Assembly (NCBI GenBank): GCA_029981855.1 | Contig: JARRCS010000001.1 | Location: 1-64,000 of the forward strand | Length of the DNA stretch: 64,000 bases | DNA from: Halanaerobiales bacterium | GTDB taxonomy: Bacteria; Bacillota; Halanaerobiia; Halanaerobiales; DTU029 | Direction of reading: 5' to 3' | Shown here: positions 42,986-52,127 of the stretch, in pieces | Position numbering within the stretch: the first letter of the stretch is position 1 | Layout of the letters: the number at the start of each line of letters is the position of its first letter | Made by a program: the position numbers and the translations under genes | The notes under the pieces: generated by a model | Databases searched by the model: none | What the model was told of the DNA's origin: nothing | The model's input: only the letters and a program-made list of their open reading frames with translations

Positions 42986-43675
42986 ATGAATCAGGATAAG
43001 TTAAAGCATTACCAGCAGCTTTTAATGGACGAAAAGCGGAGATTGGAGTACGAATTAAAGAGATTGACCGATGAAGAACACCTGAGAATTAAGGAATCAA
43101 CCGGTGAGTTATCCAGTTATGATAATCATCCGGCAGATGAGGGATCACATACATTTGAAAGGGAGGTAGACCTGGGGATTAAAGATAACACACTTACCCT
43201 GTTAAACCAGGTTAATGATGCCTTAACTAAGATGGAGTCGGGAAGGTACGGCATCTGTCAGCGGTGTGGGGAGGAGATCAATGATTCCCGTCTGGAGGTG
43301 GTCCCCGCTACCAGTTTTTGTGAGAGATGTAAGGAGATAGAGGAGGAGTTGGAAGGGACTAGGGAAAGACCACTGGCAGAAGATTCCTTTTATCCGCCCT
43401 TCAGGGGTTTTAATGATGGATCCGGTAAGATTGGATACGATGCTGAGGATGCCTGGCAGGATGTGGCCCAGTACGGAACCTCTAATACACCTCAAGATCT
43501 TCCGGAGATGCTGACTGAAACCCGTTCCAGCAAAGAGGCCTATGTGGATGCCACCGAGACGGTCGGTTCTGTGGGAATCGAAGACTCATTTATTAATGAT
43601 AAGGTAGATAGCCTTAAAGAGGGTGAAGATAAGGAGACAACCTTTACCGGCAGAAAGGGCTCTGACCGGAGATAA
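42986..43675 (+). CDS. yteA: YteA-like DksA/TraR zinc-finger protein
   Basis: 229 residues. A coiled-coil N-terminus (LKHYQQLLMDEKRRLEYELK) with the DNHPADEGSHTFEREVDLG block is followed by a C4 zinc finger, CQRCGEEIN..CERCKEIE. The layout is that of DksA/TraR proteins, which reach into the secondary channel of RNA polymerase. The YteA subfamily is restricted to Bacillota and has been noted in sporulation gene sets; its function is unproven. The C-terminal third is acidic and less conserved. Between DUF5665 and lspA, as in related genomes. Confidence 0.88.
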   Translation: MNQDKLKHYQQLLMDEKRRLEYELKRLTDEEHLRIKESTGELSSYDNHPADEGSHTFEREVDLGIKDNTLTLLNQVNDALTKMESGRYGICQRCGEEINDSRLEVVPATSFCERCKEIEEELEGTRERPLAEDSFYPPFRGFNDGSGKIGYDAEDAWQDVAQYGTSNTPQDLPEMLTETRSSKEAYVDATETVGSVGIEDSFINDKVDSLKEGEDKETTFTGRKGSDRR

Positions 43676-43685
43676 GCTCAGAATA

Positions 43686-43714
43686 TTGTTATATGCGGGA
43701 TGGTATGTTAAAAT
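43686..43714 (+). promoter_or_regulatory. sigma-A promoter of lspA
   Basis: TTGTTA (43686-43691), a 17-base spacer, and TAAAAT (43709-43714), 19 bases before the lspA start codon. Confidence 0.5.
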
Positions 43715-43732
43715 GGTATAGGGGATGAATTC

Positions 43733-44170
43733 ATGTTATATTTAATAACAGGGATAATTCTGGTGCTCGACCAGTGGATAAAGTTGCTCATCAGGAATAG
43801 TTTTCAGGTGAATCAATCACTACCTGTAATCAAGAATATATTTCATCTTACCTATATCCGGAATACAGGTGCCAGTTTCGGTATTCTGGCAGGTTACAGG
43901 TATTTATTTATTATGATATCATTAGTAGTTATAGGGGGGTTACTGGTGTACAGGTACCGGCTGAACGCTAGATCCCCCTTTCTGGATACTTCTGTAGGTC
44001 TGATAATTGGGGGGGCTACAGGTAATATTGCCGACCGGTTAAGACTGGGTTATGTGGTGGATTATCTGGACTTCCGGATCTGGCCGGTCTTTAATCTTGC
44101 TGATTCTGCTGTGGTTATCGGTGTCGGATTATTGATTCTGTATATCTGGAAGGTAGAAGATATTAGTTAG
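43733..44170 (+). CDS. lspA: lipoprotein signal peptidase
   Basis: 145 residues with four membrane helices. Conserved blocks: DQWIKLLIRN, YIRNTGASFGIL, GGATGNIADRLRLGYVVDYLD and FNLADSAVVIGV; the two catalytic Asp are in NIADR and NLADS. It removes signal peptides from lipidated prolipoproteins in the membrane. The lnt gene at 54.5 kb would then N-acylate the same products. Confidence 0.96.
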   Translation: MLYLITGIILVLDQWIKLLIRNSFQVNQSLPVIKNIFHLTYIRNTGASFGILAGYRYLFIMISLVVIGGLLVYRYRLNARSPFLDTSVGLIIGGATGNIADRLRLGYVVDYLDFRIWPVFNLADSAVVIGVGLLILYIWKVEDIS

Positions 44171-44185
44171 TCCAGGGTGATTATA

Positions 44186-45103
44186 ATGGATAAAAGGGTT
44201 TATAAGGTTAAGGCGGAGGTTGCCGGGAAAAGGCTTGATAAATACCTATCAGAAATGGACAAAGAGCTATCCCGTTCCTTTCTGCAGAAGTTAATTAATG
44301 AGGAGAAGGTACTTGTCAACGGGGGTGTTACGAAAAGTAGCTACAGGATTAGGGAGGGTGACCGGATTAGCCTGCTTATTCCCGAGCCGAGGGAGCCGGA
44401 TATAGAACCTGTGGAGATAGAACTGGATATACTCTATGAGGATGATGATATTATTGTAGTTAATAAGCCTGCCGGACTGGTTGTACATCCTGCACCGGGT
44501 AACCGGGATAATACCCTGGTCAATGCCCTGCTTGCTTATACCGACCGGCTTTCCGGAATTAACGGGGTAAAAAGGCCGGGGATAATCCATAGATTAGATA
44601 AAGATACCTCCGGTGCCCTGGTAGTAGCGAAAAATGACCGGAGCCATCAAGAGCTTGTAAAACAGTTTAAAGAGCGGAAGACCAAAAAGATCTATCATAC
44701 GATAGTTAAGGGGAAGTTACCTTATGAGAAGGGCAAGATCGATGCCCCTATTGGCCGCAACCCTAAGCAGAGAAAGAAAATGGCTGTAACAGAGAAAAAT
44801 AGCAAGAAGGCCGTTACATATTTTAAGGTTCTGGAATACTTCAAGGACTATACCTATCTAGAGGTAAAACTGGAAACAGGGCGCACCCACCAGATCAGGG
44901 TCCATTTTTCCTATTTGGGCCACCCGGTAGTTGGTGATGAGAAATACAGCCGGAAGAAAAATGAGCCAGGGGTAAAAAGACAGCTATTACATGCATATAA
45001 ACTGGGGCTTTTCCATCCACTTAGCGGTGAATGGATGGAGTTTATAGCACCCCTTCCGGATGATTTTCAGAAAACCCTGGATTATCTACGGAAAAAGGCC
45101 TGA
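44186..45103 (+). CDS. rluD: RluD/YlyB-type 23S rRNA pseudouridine synthase
   Basis: 305 residues. An N-terminal S4 domain (KRLDKYLSEMDKELSRSFLQ) is followed by the catalytic domain with PGIIHRLDKDTSGALVVAKN (catalytic Asp in HRLDKDT) and LETGRTHQIRVHFSYLGHP. Its standard place is lspA-(this gene)-pyrR, the ylyB locus. The exact rRNA targets are inferred from the family. ATG 44186 is chosen over GTG 44177 because AGGGTG lies six bases before it. Confidence 0.93.
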   Translation: MDKRVYKVKAEVAGKRLDKYLSEMDKELSRSFLQKLINEEKVLVNGGVTKSSYRIREGDRISLLIPEPREPDIEPVEIELDILYEDDDIIVVNKPAGLVVHPAPGNRDNTLVNALLAYTDRLSGINGVKRPGIIHRLDKDTSGALVVAKNDRSHQELVKQFKERKTKKIYHTIVKGKLPYEKGKIDAPIGRNPKQRKKMAVTEKNSKKAVTYFKVLEYFKDYTYLEVKLETGRTHQIRVHFSYLGHPVVGDEKYSRKKNEPGVKRQLLHAYKLGLFHPLSGEWMEFIAPLPDDFQKTLDYLRKKA

Positions 45104-45145
45104 TTTATTATATTTTTTAAGCGGCAAGATGTGATGAAAAAAAGC

Positions 45146-45175
45146 TTGACAATTATGGCGGTTTTCTGATATAGT
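45146..45175 (+). promoter_or_regulatory. sigma-A promoter of the pyr genes
   Basis: TTGACA (45146-45151), an 18-base spacer, and TATAGT (45170-45175), just upstream of the first PyrR leader. Confidence 0.75.
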
Positions 45176-45189
45176 TTAATATAAATAAA

Positions 45190-45290
45190 GGGTTCTTTTA
45201 AATTAGTCCTGTGAGGCTAATAAGGAAGACGGAGTTTAATGTAAAATCCCTTTCTTGCCCGCAGGCGAGAAGGGGTTTTTTCTTCCAGAA
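45190..45290 (+). promoter_or_regulatory. PyrR attenuator 1 (before pyrR)
   Basis: The PyrR-binding loop AGTCCTGTGAGGCT is at 45205-45218, matching the known AGNCCNGNGAGGYU element. A terminator hairpin CCCTTTCTTGCC..GGCGAGAAGGGG with T-tract lies at 45248-45281. With UMP bound, PyrR holds the loop and the terminator forms; without it, an antiterminator forms. Confidence 0.93.
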
Positions 45291-45299
45291 GAACCTTGA

Positions 45300-45872
<573 letters not shown>

Positions 45873-45875
45873 CCC

Positions 45876-45956
45876 TTGAAATTAGTCCAGTGAGGCTGAT
45901 AAGGGTGGAAGTTAAACCTGCCTTCTTATCAGCAAACTGGTGAGAAGGTTTTTTTG
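45876..45956 (+). promoter_or_regulatory. PyrR attenuator 2 (between pyrR and uraA)
   Basis: The loop AGTCCAGTGAGGCT at 45884-45897 is followed by a terminator CCTTCTTATCA..TGGTGAGAAGG with seven T (45921-45955). CTGATAAG (45896-45903) can pair with CTTATCAG (45925-45932), giving the alternative antiterminator fold, so the switch is visible in the sequence. Confidence 0.93.
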
Positions 45957-45968
45957 ATGCATAGGATT

Positions 45969-46045
45969 TTATGTTATTGCGGATAACATAAATTCCGGCA
46001 TCAACAAATTTACCTTGTAAAATATTATGGCGAAGCCAATTTGTT
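45969..46045 (-). repeat. dispersed intergenic repeat, family 2, full copy
   Basis: On the minus strand it reads AACAAATTGGCTTCGCCATAATA, then AAATTTGTTGATGCCGG, then the ATGTTAT..ATAACAT hairpin (parts quoted). The order is the same as in the copy at 381-460, in opposite orientation. Confidence 0.65.
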
Positions 46046-46078
46046 TTGTTGTTTGTATCTGTAAGGTAAATTGTGATT

Positions 46079-46100
46079 AAATTGGCCTTCGACCATAATC
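46079..46100 (+). repeat. family-2 repeat fragment
   Basis: AAATTGGCCTTCGACCATAAT, one end of the family-2 repeat facing the copy at 45969-46045. The two together form a larger inverted arrangement just upstream of uraA. Confidence 0.5.
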
Positions 46101-46134
46101 GTCATTAAACAAAAAAAGAAAGGGGTTTAACAAG

Positions 46135-47352
46135 ATGAATATAAAGAGATTATTTTTAGGTTTAGAGCTTTTTGCTATCTGTTTCGGGGCAACAGTTCTG
46201 GTTCCTCTGCTAACTAACATACCCACATCAGTAGTTCTCTTTACTGCTGGGGTAGCAACATTAATTATGCATTATTTCTGCAAAGGCAAATACGGTGCTC
46301 CAATCATCTTCCTGGGTTCTAGTTTTGCGTATATTGCACCGATATTATACGTACAAAAGACCTGGGATATGGGATCGGTCTTCTTTGCTCTCGGAGTTGC
46401 CGGCTTGATGAAGGTGATCTTTTCCAGGATAATTAAGTATTTTGGTAGTGAATTGATTGCCAAGAAGTTATTCCCACCGGTTATCTTTGGGACAATGATT
46501 ACCTTAATCGGTTTAACCCTTGTTAATACTGGTCTGGATATGGCCAGCAGCAACTGGACTCTTGCCCTAATCACCCTGGCTGTAGCGGGAATCCTGATGG
46601 TATTTACTAAGGGAATACCCAATCTCTTTTCGGTACTGATCGCTGTTGGTGTCGGTTATATTGCCGCTTTATTCATGGGCGAGGTTACCTTTAATACCCT
46701 GCCGGTATTACGCTGGCCGGAATTTAGCATACCCCGCGTAAACTGGGCGGCAGCCCTATATATGATACCTTTTGCCCTGGCTCCGACCATGGAACACTTT
46801 GGTGATATTTTTGCCATCAGTGAAGCAACAGGGAATCAATATTATAAATCACCGGGGATCCACCGGACAATGCTAATTGACGGTATCGGTACCATGCTCT
46901 CCTTCTTTGGCTCGGTGCCCAATACCACCTATTCCGAAGGTGTTTCGGCTGTCAATATTTTAAAAATCAAGGATGATAAGGTGGCCAGAAATGCGGGTAT
47001 CTGGGCTCTGATCTTCAGTTTTATCGGACTCTTAAGTGCCTTCCTGCAGTCAATTCCCACAGCGGTTATCGGGGGAGTAATGGTTATTCTCTTCGGTAGT
47101 ATTGCCACCATCGGTTTAAAGAGTTTTGTCCGGGAAAAGGTTGATTTCGGAAAGTCAAGAAATATTCTGATAGCTGCCCTAATGTTTGTTTTCGGATTAG
47201 GGGATGTATCTCTCTGGAGGTTTGAAGGTGTAGGTCTGGCTGCCTTAATAGGTCTCTCCCTACAGATAATCTTCTTAATCTATGACTCGGTTGTTGAGGA
47301 AAAAAAGGTTAATAGTGAGATTAAAACTGATGTCTATCTGGAGAAGGCTTAA
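46135..47352 (+). CDS. uraA: uracil/xanthine permease (NCS2 family)
   Basis: 405 residues with about 14 membrane helices. Family blocks: FGATVLVPLLTNIPTSVVLF near the N-terminus, AFALAPTMEHFGDIFAISEATG-type (here FALAPTMEHFGDIFAIS, with the substrate-site Glu), GIGTMLSFFGSVPNTTYSE and IPTAVIGGVMVILFG. PyrR control of the leader points to uracil as the substrate (PyrP role). It imports uracil with protons. ATG behind AAAGGGG. Confidence 0.94.
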   Translation: MNIKRLFLGLELFAICFGATVLVPLLTNIPTSVVLFTAGVATLIMHYFCKGKYGAPIIFLGSSFAYIAPILYVQKTWDMGSVFFALGVAGLMKVIFSRIIKYFGSELIAKKLFPPVIFGTMITLIGLTLVNTGLDMASSNWTLALITLAVAGILMVFTKGIPNLFSVLIAVGVGYIAALFMGEVTFNTLPVLRWPEFSIPRVNWAAALYMIPFALAPTMEHFGDIFAISEATGNQYYKSPGIHRTMLIDGIGTMLSFFGSVPNTTYSEGVSAVNILKIKDDKVARNAGIWALIFSFIGLLSAFLQSIPTAVIGGVMVILFGSIATIGLKSFVREKVDFGKSRNILIAALMFVFGLGDVSLWRFEGVGLAALIGLSLQIIFLIYDSVVEEKKVNSEIKTDVYLEKA

Positions 47353-47355
47353 ATA

Positions 47356-47384
47356 AGTTTGCAGTTATTGCCGAAACGGTAGTT
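47356..47384 (+). repeat. family-1 repeat, right-end fragment
   Basis: GTTTGCAGTTATTGCCGAAAC just after the uraA stop (quoted as GTTTGCAGTTATTGCC) matches the piece after trpS at 11130, including bases beyond the terminal repeat. Confidence 0.4.
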
Positions 47385-47421
47385 AAGCATTAATTTAATA
47401 CCTCAAAAAGTAATCGTAAAA

Positions 47422-47453
47422 CTCCCCGGTTCTGCCGGGGTTTTGCTTTTTTT
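47422..47453 (+). terminator. Rho-independent terminator after uraA
   Basis: CTCCCCGG-TTCTG-CCGGGG followed by TTTTGCTTTTTTT. Confidence 0.9.
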
Positions 47454-47457
47454 ACAG

Positions 47458-47473
47458 GGTTTCACGTGGAACA
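47458..47473 (-). other. parS: parS-like chromosome partition site
   Basis: On the minus strand the 16 bases read TGTTCCACGTGAAACC. The B. subtilis parS consensus is TGTTNCACGTGAAACA, so 15 of 16 positions match, including the full palindromic core GTT-CACGTG-AAC. It lies between the uraA terminator and the next gene. ParB (Spo0J) loads here and spreads; parS sites cluster around the replication origin. Chance of such a match in 64 kb is well below one percent by simple base counting. Confidence 0.8.
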
Positions 47474-47619
47474 AAATGGTAATTCATACATAAACAGGAA
47501 ATTTGTTTTCTATTTTAAACGTAATAAGATGTTATAGTGATAATATTTTGACCGTTTTTAAAGATTTTGCTTGTGCTCTGGTAAGAAAAGATGGTATACT
47601 TGAAAGGGTGATATTTAAG

Positions 47620-48348
47620 ATGAATATCTTTGCCATCGGTGATCTTCACCTCTCCTTTAATAAAAAAGTTATACCGGGCCAGTGGGATCTGGTAGAAGTA
47701 TATAAACCGATGAGTCTTTTTGGGGAAAAATGGGAAAAACACTACCAAAAGATATATGAAAACTGGTTGGAGATAGTCTCTGAGGATGATCTTATTCTAC
47801 TTCCCGGAGATATTTCCTGGGCAAGCGATTTTGTTGAGGCTGAGCATGATTTTAATTTTATTGCCGGGTTACCCGGAAAAAAGGTTTTGATCAGGGGGAA
47901 TCATGATTACTGGTGGCAGGCTATTTCAAGACTGCGCTCACAGGTACCGGAAAATTGCTATTTGATTCAGAATGATAGTCTAAATCTGCAGGGTGTATCC
48001 GTTGCCGGCACCCGCGGCTGGACGGTTCCCAATAGTTTTCAATTTACCGAACACGATGAAAAGATCTACCGCCGGGAACTAGTCAGGCTTGAGCTTTCTC
48101 TCAAGAGCATTAAAATGCGGGGAGAAAAGCTGATAGTAATGTTACATTATATGCCTGTTAATGAAGACCATGAGAAGAATGAAATTATTGAGCTCTTACA
48201 GGACTTTCAGGTAGATATTTGTATTTACGGGCATCTTCACGGGGAAGAGGCCCATAAAACAAGGCTTACAGGGGAAAAATGGGGTATTAATTTTCAGCTT
48301 GTCAGTTCTGATTTTCTTAATTTTAAGCCTATGAAAATTCTGGACTGA
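47620..48348 (+). CDS. calcineurin-like metallophosphoesterase
   Basis: 242 residues from ATG 47620 behind GAAAGGGTG; a start at 47503 would add a 39-residue leader running through the promoter area. Metal-binding motifs occur in order: FAIGDLHLS, LLPGDISWA, IRGNHDYWW, MLHYMPV and IYGHLHGEE, the complete calcineurin fold. Substrate unknown; related cytosolic proteins act on nucleotides or phosphoproteins. Single gene with no linked partner. A TATACT box near 47596 may be its -10. Confidence 0.85.
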   Translation: MNIFAIGDLHLSFNKKVIPGQWDLVEVYKPMSLFGEKWEKHYQKIYENWLEIVSEDDLILLPGDISWASDFVEAEHDFNFIAGLPGKKVLIRGNHDYWWQAISRLRSQVPENCYLIQNDSLNLQGVSVAGTRGWTVPNSFQFTEHDEKIYRRELVRLELSLKSIKMRGEKLIVMLHYMPVNEDHEKNEIIELLQDFQVDICIYGHLHGEEAHKTRLTGEKWGINFQLVSSDFLNFKPMKILD

Positions 48349-48450
48349 AGTTGGTAAAATTTTTCCCCAATAAAAATTCTTAAAATTGAAGGAATTTGCT
48401 TTAGTTTCTAGAATATAAAATACTAATAAGTAATTTAATACTATATTAAT

Positions 48451-48473
48451 TATTATGGCGAAGCCAATTTGTT
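48451..48473 (-). repeat. family-2 repeat fragment
   Basis: TATTATGGCGAAGCCAATTTGTT is the reverse complement of the AACAAATTGGC..CCATAATA end (quoted in part: GGCGAAGCCAATTTGTT). It lies in the gap between the phosphoesterase and the EF-G-like gene. Confidence 0.55.
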
Positions 48474-48592
48474 CATTGGTATAATTACTAGAATATATTA
48501 GTAAAAACTGGTGATGATACAATAATGTAAGGAAATAACTTTTAATTTAATTTTATTCAAAATGAACTAATTAGAAGGGTTGGTGTTAAAAA

Positions 48593-50653
48593 ATGAGTGT
48601 TACTCAAACAAACAAAATTAGAAATTTATGCTTGATCTCCCATGGTGGGGCAGGAAAAACTACCCTCACAGAAATGACTTTAGCCAATGCTGGAGTAATT
48701 AAGAATGTTGGAACAGTTGAAAAAGGTAATACCCATTCGGATTTTATGCCCGAAGAGAAAGCCCGTCAATTTTCCATCAGTAACTCCTATTTCAATTTTC
48801 CCTGGGGGGGCCATACTATAAACTTAATCGATACCCCCGGTTATGCCGATTTCAGAGGTGAAGTTGCCAGTGCCTTGAGAATGGTTGAGGGTGCGGTGCT
48901 TCTCATTGATGGAACCGCCGGTATTGAGGTAAATACCGGTTATGTGTGGGAAATGGCTGAGGAGAATGAACTTCCCCGTTTCATTTTTATTAATAAAATG
49001 GATAAAGAAGGAGCCAATTTTACCAGGGTTTACGAGGAAATAAAGAATACCTTTGATGGCAGTTTTATGCCCTTAACTATACCTTATGGTGAGGGAGAAG
49101 GTTACAAAGGCTTTGTTGATCTGTTGACAGAAAAGTGTTATTTATCAGGAGACGGTGAAGAGGAAGTGGAGATTCCTCAAGATATCCAGGATACTGTTGA
49201 AGAGATGCGTACGGAACTTCTGGAATCTGTGGTCGAGCTCGATGAAGAACTTATGGAAAAATACTTTGCCGATGAAGAGATTACAGATCAGGAGTTAGTT
49301 AACGGTCTGATCGAGGGGGTAGCTGCCGGAGAGATAATCCCGGTTTTAGCCGGCTCGGCCATTAATAATTCTGGCCTGAAAACCCTTTTTGATTATCTGG
49401 TTAAATTAGTTCCCTCTCCTGAGGCCAAGGGTGTTATTAAAGGCACCTGGGAAGGAGAAGAGGTTGAGGTTGAGGTTTCGGTAGATGGACCCTTTGTCGG
49501 TTTGGTCGGAAAAACTATGGTCGACCCCTATATCGGAAAATTATCGATTTTTAAGGTTCTCACCGGTCGTCTGCCCAAGGATAGCGAGGTCTATATTCCC
49601 AGACTCGATACTACTATCAAGCTGAGTAAACTTTACAAGTTAAATGGTGCAGACCAGGATGCTGTTGAGGAATTAGTTGCCGGTGATATAGGTGCTGTAG
49701 CTAAATTAGATGAATTAGAGACATCAGATACAATTACTGAAGGGGTTAAAATTAAACTGAAACCTATTAACTTCCCGATACCAATGCTGACCCAGGCAGC
49801 TATGCCTGCCAGTGAGGGTGATGATGAGAAGATGTCGACTTCCTTAAGCCGGATCAGTCTGGAAGATCCGACCTTTAAGGTTGAATATAATAAGGAGACT
49901 AAGGAACTGCTAATAACCGGTATGGGAACGGTTCATCTTGATGTTATCAAGGATATCTGTAAACGCAAATTCGCTGTTGATTTTATTACCACTACTCCCA
50001 AGGTTGCCTATAAGGAAACGATCCAAACCAAGGTTGAGGTAGAAGAGAAATATAAAAAACAATCCGGTGGCCGGGGACAGTACGGTCATGTTTTCTTAAG
50101 GATTGAACCATTACCCCGGGGTAAGGGGTTTGAATTCGATGAAGAGATCTTCGGTGGGGCCATACCCAGCCAGTATATCCCTGCTGTAGAAAAGGGTATC
50201 ATAGATGCCAAAAAGGAGGGTGTATTAGCCGGTTATCCGGTTGTAGATTTCAAGGTTACCGTTTACGATGGTTCCTACCACCCTGTCGATTCATCGGAGA
50301 TGGCCTTTAAGATTGCCGCATCTAAAGGCTTTAAGAAGGGAATGGAACAGGCAAAACCTGTCCTCCTGGAACCGATTATGGATATTTCGGTTACTGTACC
50401 CGAGGAATATATGGGAGATATCATGGGGGACCTAAACTCCAGGAGAGGTAAGATACTCGGGATGGAATCTGATAATGGCAATCAGATTATTAAGGCTCAG
50501 GTTCCGCAGGCTGAGTTATTTACCTATGCTACCGATCTGAAATCGATTACCGGTGGCCATGGGAAGTTCACCATGGAACTGGCTTACTATGATAAAGTTC
50601 CGGCCAGGATTGAGGAAGAGATTATTAGCAATAGAAAGAGTGAGTCTGCATAA
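48593..50653 (+). CDS. elongation factor G-like GTPase (FusA2 type)
   Basis: 686 residues with the EF-G domain order. G1 is SHGGAGKTTL, G3 is LIDTPGYADF, and G4 is INKMD. G2 lies around residues 40-62 (VEKGNTHSDFMPEE). Domains II-V follow, with GRGQYGHVFL at the domain IV entry. The G1 loop HGGAGKTT, in place of the AHIDAGKTT of canonical EF-G, and the lack of linked rpsL/rpsG/tuf mark it as the EF-G paralogue seen in many Bacillota, not the main translocase. Its role is unsettled. It stands alone with its own terminator. Confidence 0.9.
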   Translation: MSVTQTNKIRNLCLISHGGAGKTTLTEMTLANAGVIKNVGTVEKGNTHSDFMPEEKARQFSISNSYFNFPWGGHTINLIDTPGYADFRGEVASALRMVEGAVLLIDGTAGIEVNTGYVWEMAEENELPRFIFINKMDKEGANFTRVYEEIKNTFDGSFMPLTIPYGEGEGYKGFVDLLTEKCYLSGDGEEEVEIPQDIQDTVEEMRTELLESVVELDEELMEKYFADEEITDQELVNGLIEGVAAGEIIPVLAGSAINNSGLKTLFDYLVKLVPSPEAKGVIKGTWEGEEVEVEVSVDGPFVGLVGKTMVDPYIGKLSIFKVLTGRLPKDSEVYIPRLDTTIKLSKLYKLNGADQDAVEELVAGDIGAVAKLDELETSDTITEGVKIKLKPINFPIPMLTQAAMPASEGDDEKMSTSLSRISLEDPTFKVEYNKETKELLITGMGTVHLDVIKDICKRKFAVDFITTTPKVAYKETIQTKVEVEEKYKKQSGGRGQYGHVFLRIEPLPRGKGFEFDEEIFGGAIPSQYIPAVEKGIIDAKKEGVLAGYPVVDFKVTVYDGSYHPVDSSEMAFKIAASKGFKKGMEQAKPVLLEPIMDISVTVPEEYMGDIMGDLNSRRGKILGMESDNGNQIIKAQVPQAELFTYATDLKSITGGHGKFTMELAYYDKVPARIEEEIISNRKSESA

Positions 50654-50681
50654 AAGATCATCAAGGGTTAATAAGGGAAAG

Positions 50682-50716
50682 AATACCCTCTTAGCCTCGC
50701 TAAGGGGGTATTTTCT
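50682..50716 (+). terminator. Rho-independent terminator after the EF-G-like gene
   Basis: AATACCCTCTTAGC (50682-50695) pairs with GCTAAGGGGGTATT (50699-50712), loop CTC, then TT. Confidence 0.85.
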
Positions 50717-50811
50717 GCCAATAAAGTTTTTGCAATTTAGGTAATAATGTGATATAATATTAATGACTTTCTCTAACATTTCTATCGGAGATTGTCCACA
50801 AAAATCTTGTG

Positions 50812-50905
50812 TATAATTCCACCATTAATGATTACATTAAGGGGCTAAGTGCCTCTCAAATTACTAGAAAATTATGGTAAAAATACATAATTATGGTTAA
50901 AAAAT
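50812..50905 (+). promoter_or_regulatory. upstream region of the opine dehydrogenase cassette: -10 element and twin AATTATGG boxes
   Basis: TGTGTATAAT (TATAAT at 50812-50817) is a good extended -10 with a poor -35. Downstream, AATTATGGTAAAAA (from 50870) and AATTATGGTTAAAAA (from 50889) are direct repeats 19 bases apart, about two helical turns. They are candidates for a regulator site. A long leader of about 130 bases precedes the gene. AGGAGGTG precedes the ATG. Confidence 0.4.
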
Positions 50906-50949
50906 AGGGGGGATTTTGCAAAGTAAAAATTTTACAGGAGGTGTTTTAA

Positions 50950-52125
50950 ATGATCAAATTTGCTGTTTTAGGAGCAGGCAACGGCGGACAGGCGATGGCT
51001 GCTTATCTGGCTTTAAAGGGTTATGAGGTAAACTTATATAATAAAAGTCAATCGCGGATTGAAGCCGTAAAAAAGGAGGGTGGTATCCATTTAAGTGGTG
51101 TTTTTGCAGGCTTTGGCAGAATGAATAAGGTAACTACGGATATTGAAGAAGCCATTGAGGATGTAGAGATAATAATGGTAGTAACCCCAGCGGTTGCCCA
51201 TAAATATCTGGCAAGAGAACTGAGCCCGTATTTACAGGACGGACAGATAATTATTTTAAATCCCGGTAGAACCGGTGGGGCTCTTGAATTCTACAATGTT
51301 TTACAGGCTAATCACTGTCGGGCTGATGTTATTATCTCCGAGACCCAGACCTTTATCTTTGCCAGCAGGGTAATCGGTGAGGCCCAGGCCAAAATCTTCG
51401 GGGCTAAGAAAAAGGTTGCCATTGCTGCCTTTCCCAGTAATAGAACCAGAGAGGTTGTTGATAGGCTTTTCCCGGCCTTTCCTCAGTTTACACCGGTTGA
51501 GAATGTTTTAAAGACCAGTCTTGATAATATCGGTGCTGTCTTTCATCCCGCTCCTACATTATTGAACATGGCCTGGATTGAATCAACCGGTGGAGATTTT
51601 ACCTATTATCAGCAGGGAATTAGCCCGGCTGTGGCCAGGGTTTTGGAGAAGATTGATCAAGAACGGATAGAGGTGGCCTCCAGACTGGGAGTTGAGCCGA
51701 CCAGTGCCTGTGACTGGTTGAGAATGTCCTATGGTGCCAGGGGAAAGAATCTTTACGAATTATTGCAGAATAATTATCAGTACCATGGTATAGGTGCACC
51801 GGATAAGGTTAACCACCGCTATATCTTTGAGGATGTGCCGATGAGCATGGTACCGATTGCTTCTCTGGGAAGGATGTTTGAGGTCAAGACTCCAACTATT
51901 GAGATGATAATCAATCTGGCCAATATAGTTTTTCAAACTGACTTCTGGCAGAGTGGCAGGACGGTGGAATCACTTGGTCTGGCCGGATTAAGCAGCAGAC
52001 AGATTATTAATCTGGTTAATAATGGTAGTATTGACGGGGCGGAGATTTTACCCCGCATCTATAGTAAATTTGATAATCTTATCTATGAAAAATTTATAGG
52101 AGGATATCAGAAAGAGGTTGAGTAA
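50950..52125 (+). CDS. NAD(P)-dependent opine dehydrogenase-like protein
   Basis: 391 residues. The N-terminal Rossmann domain has FAVLGAGNGGQAMAAYLA (G8-x-G10-x-x-G13) and a second block IIMVVTPAVAHKYLA. The C-terminal domain is octopine/nopaline dehydrogenase-like (PF02317), with N-x4-H-P in LDNIGAVFHPAPTLLN; the His is the likely catalytic base. Enzymes of this family reductively join an amino acid and a 2-oxo acid, or the reverse. Substrate not known here. It begins a tight three-gene cassette: the B12 gene starts two bases after the stop. Strong ribosome binding site ACAGGAGGTG. Confidence 0.82.
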   Translation: MIKFAVLGAGNGGQAMAAYLALKGYEVNLYNKSQSRIEAVKKEGGIHLSGVFAGFGRMNKVTTDIEEAIEDVEIIMVVTPAVAHKYLARELSPYLQDGQIIILNPGRTGGALEFYNVLQANHCRADVIISETQTFIFASRVIGEAQAKIFGAKKKVAIAAFPSNRTREVVDRLFPAFPQFTPVENVLKTSLDNIGAVFHPAPTLLNMAWIESTGGDFTYYQQGISPAVARVLEKIDQERIEVASRLGVEPTSACDWLRMSYGARGKNLYELLQNNYQYHGIGAPDKVNHRYIFEDVPMSMVPIASLGRMFEVKTPTIEMIINLANIVFQTDFWQSGRTVESLGLAGLSSRQIINLVNNGSIDGAEILPRIYSKFDNLIYEKFIGGYQKEVE

Positions 52126-52127
52126 GG

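Noticed and set aside
50792-50816. Facing DnaA-box-like pair (TTGTCCACA and TTATACACA on the other strand)
   Set aside because: One of the two is imperfect and the other overlaps the probable -10 of the cassette. A pair alone does not make an origin.
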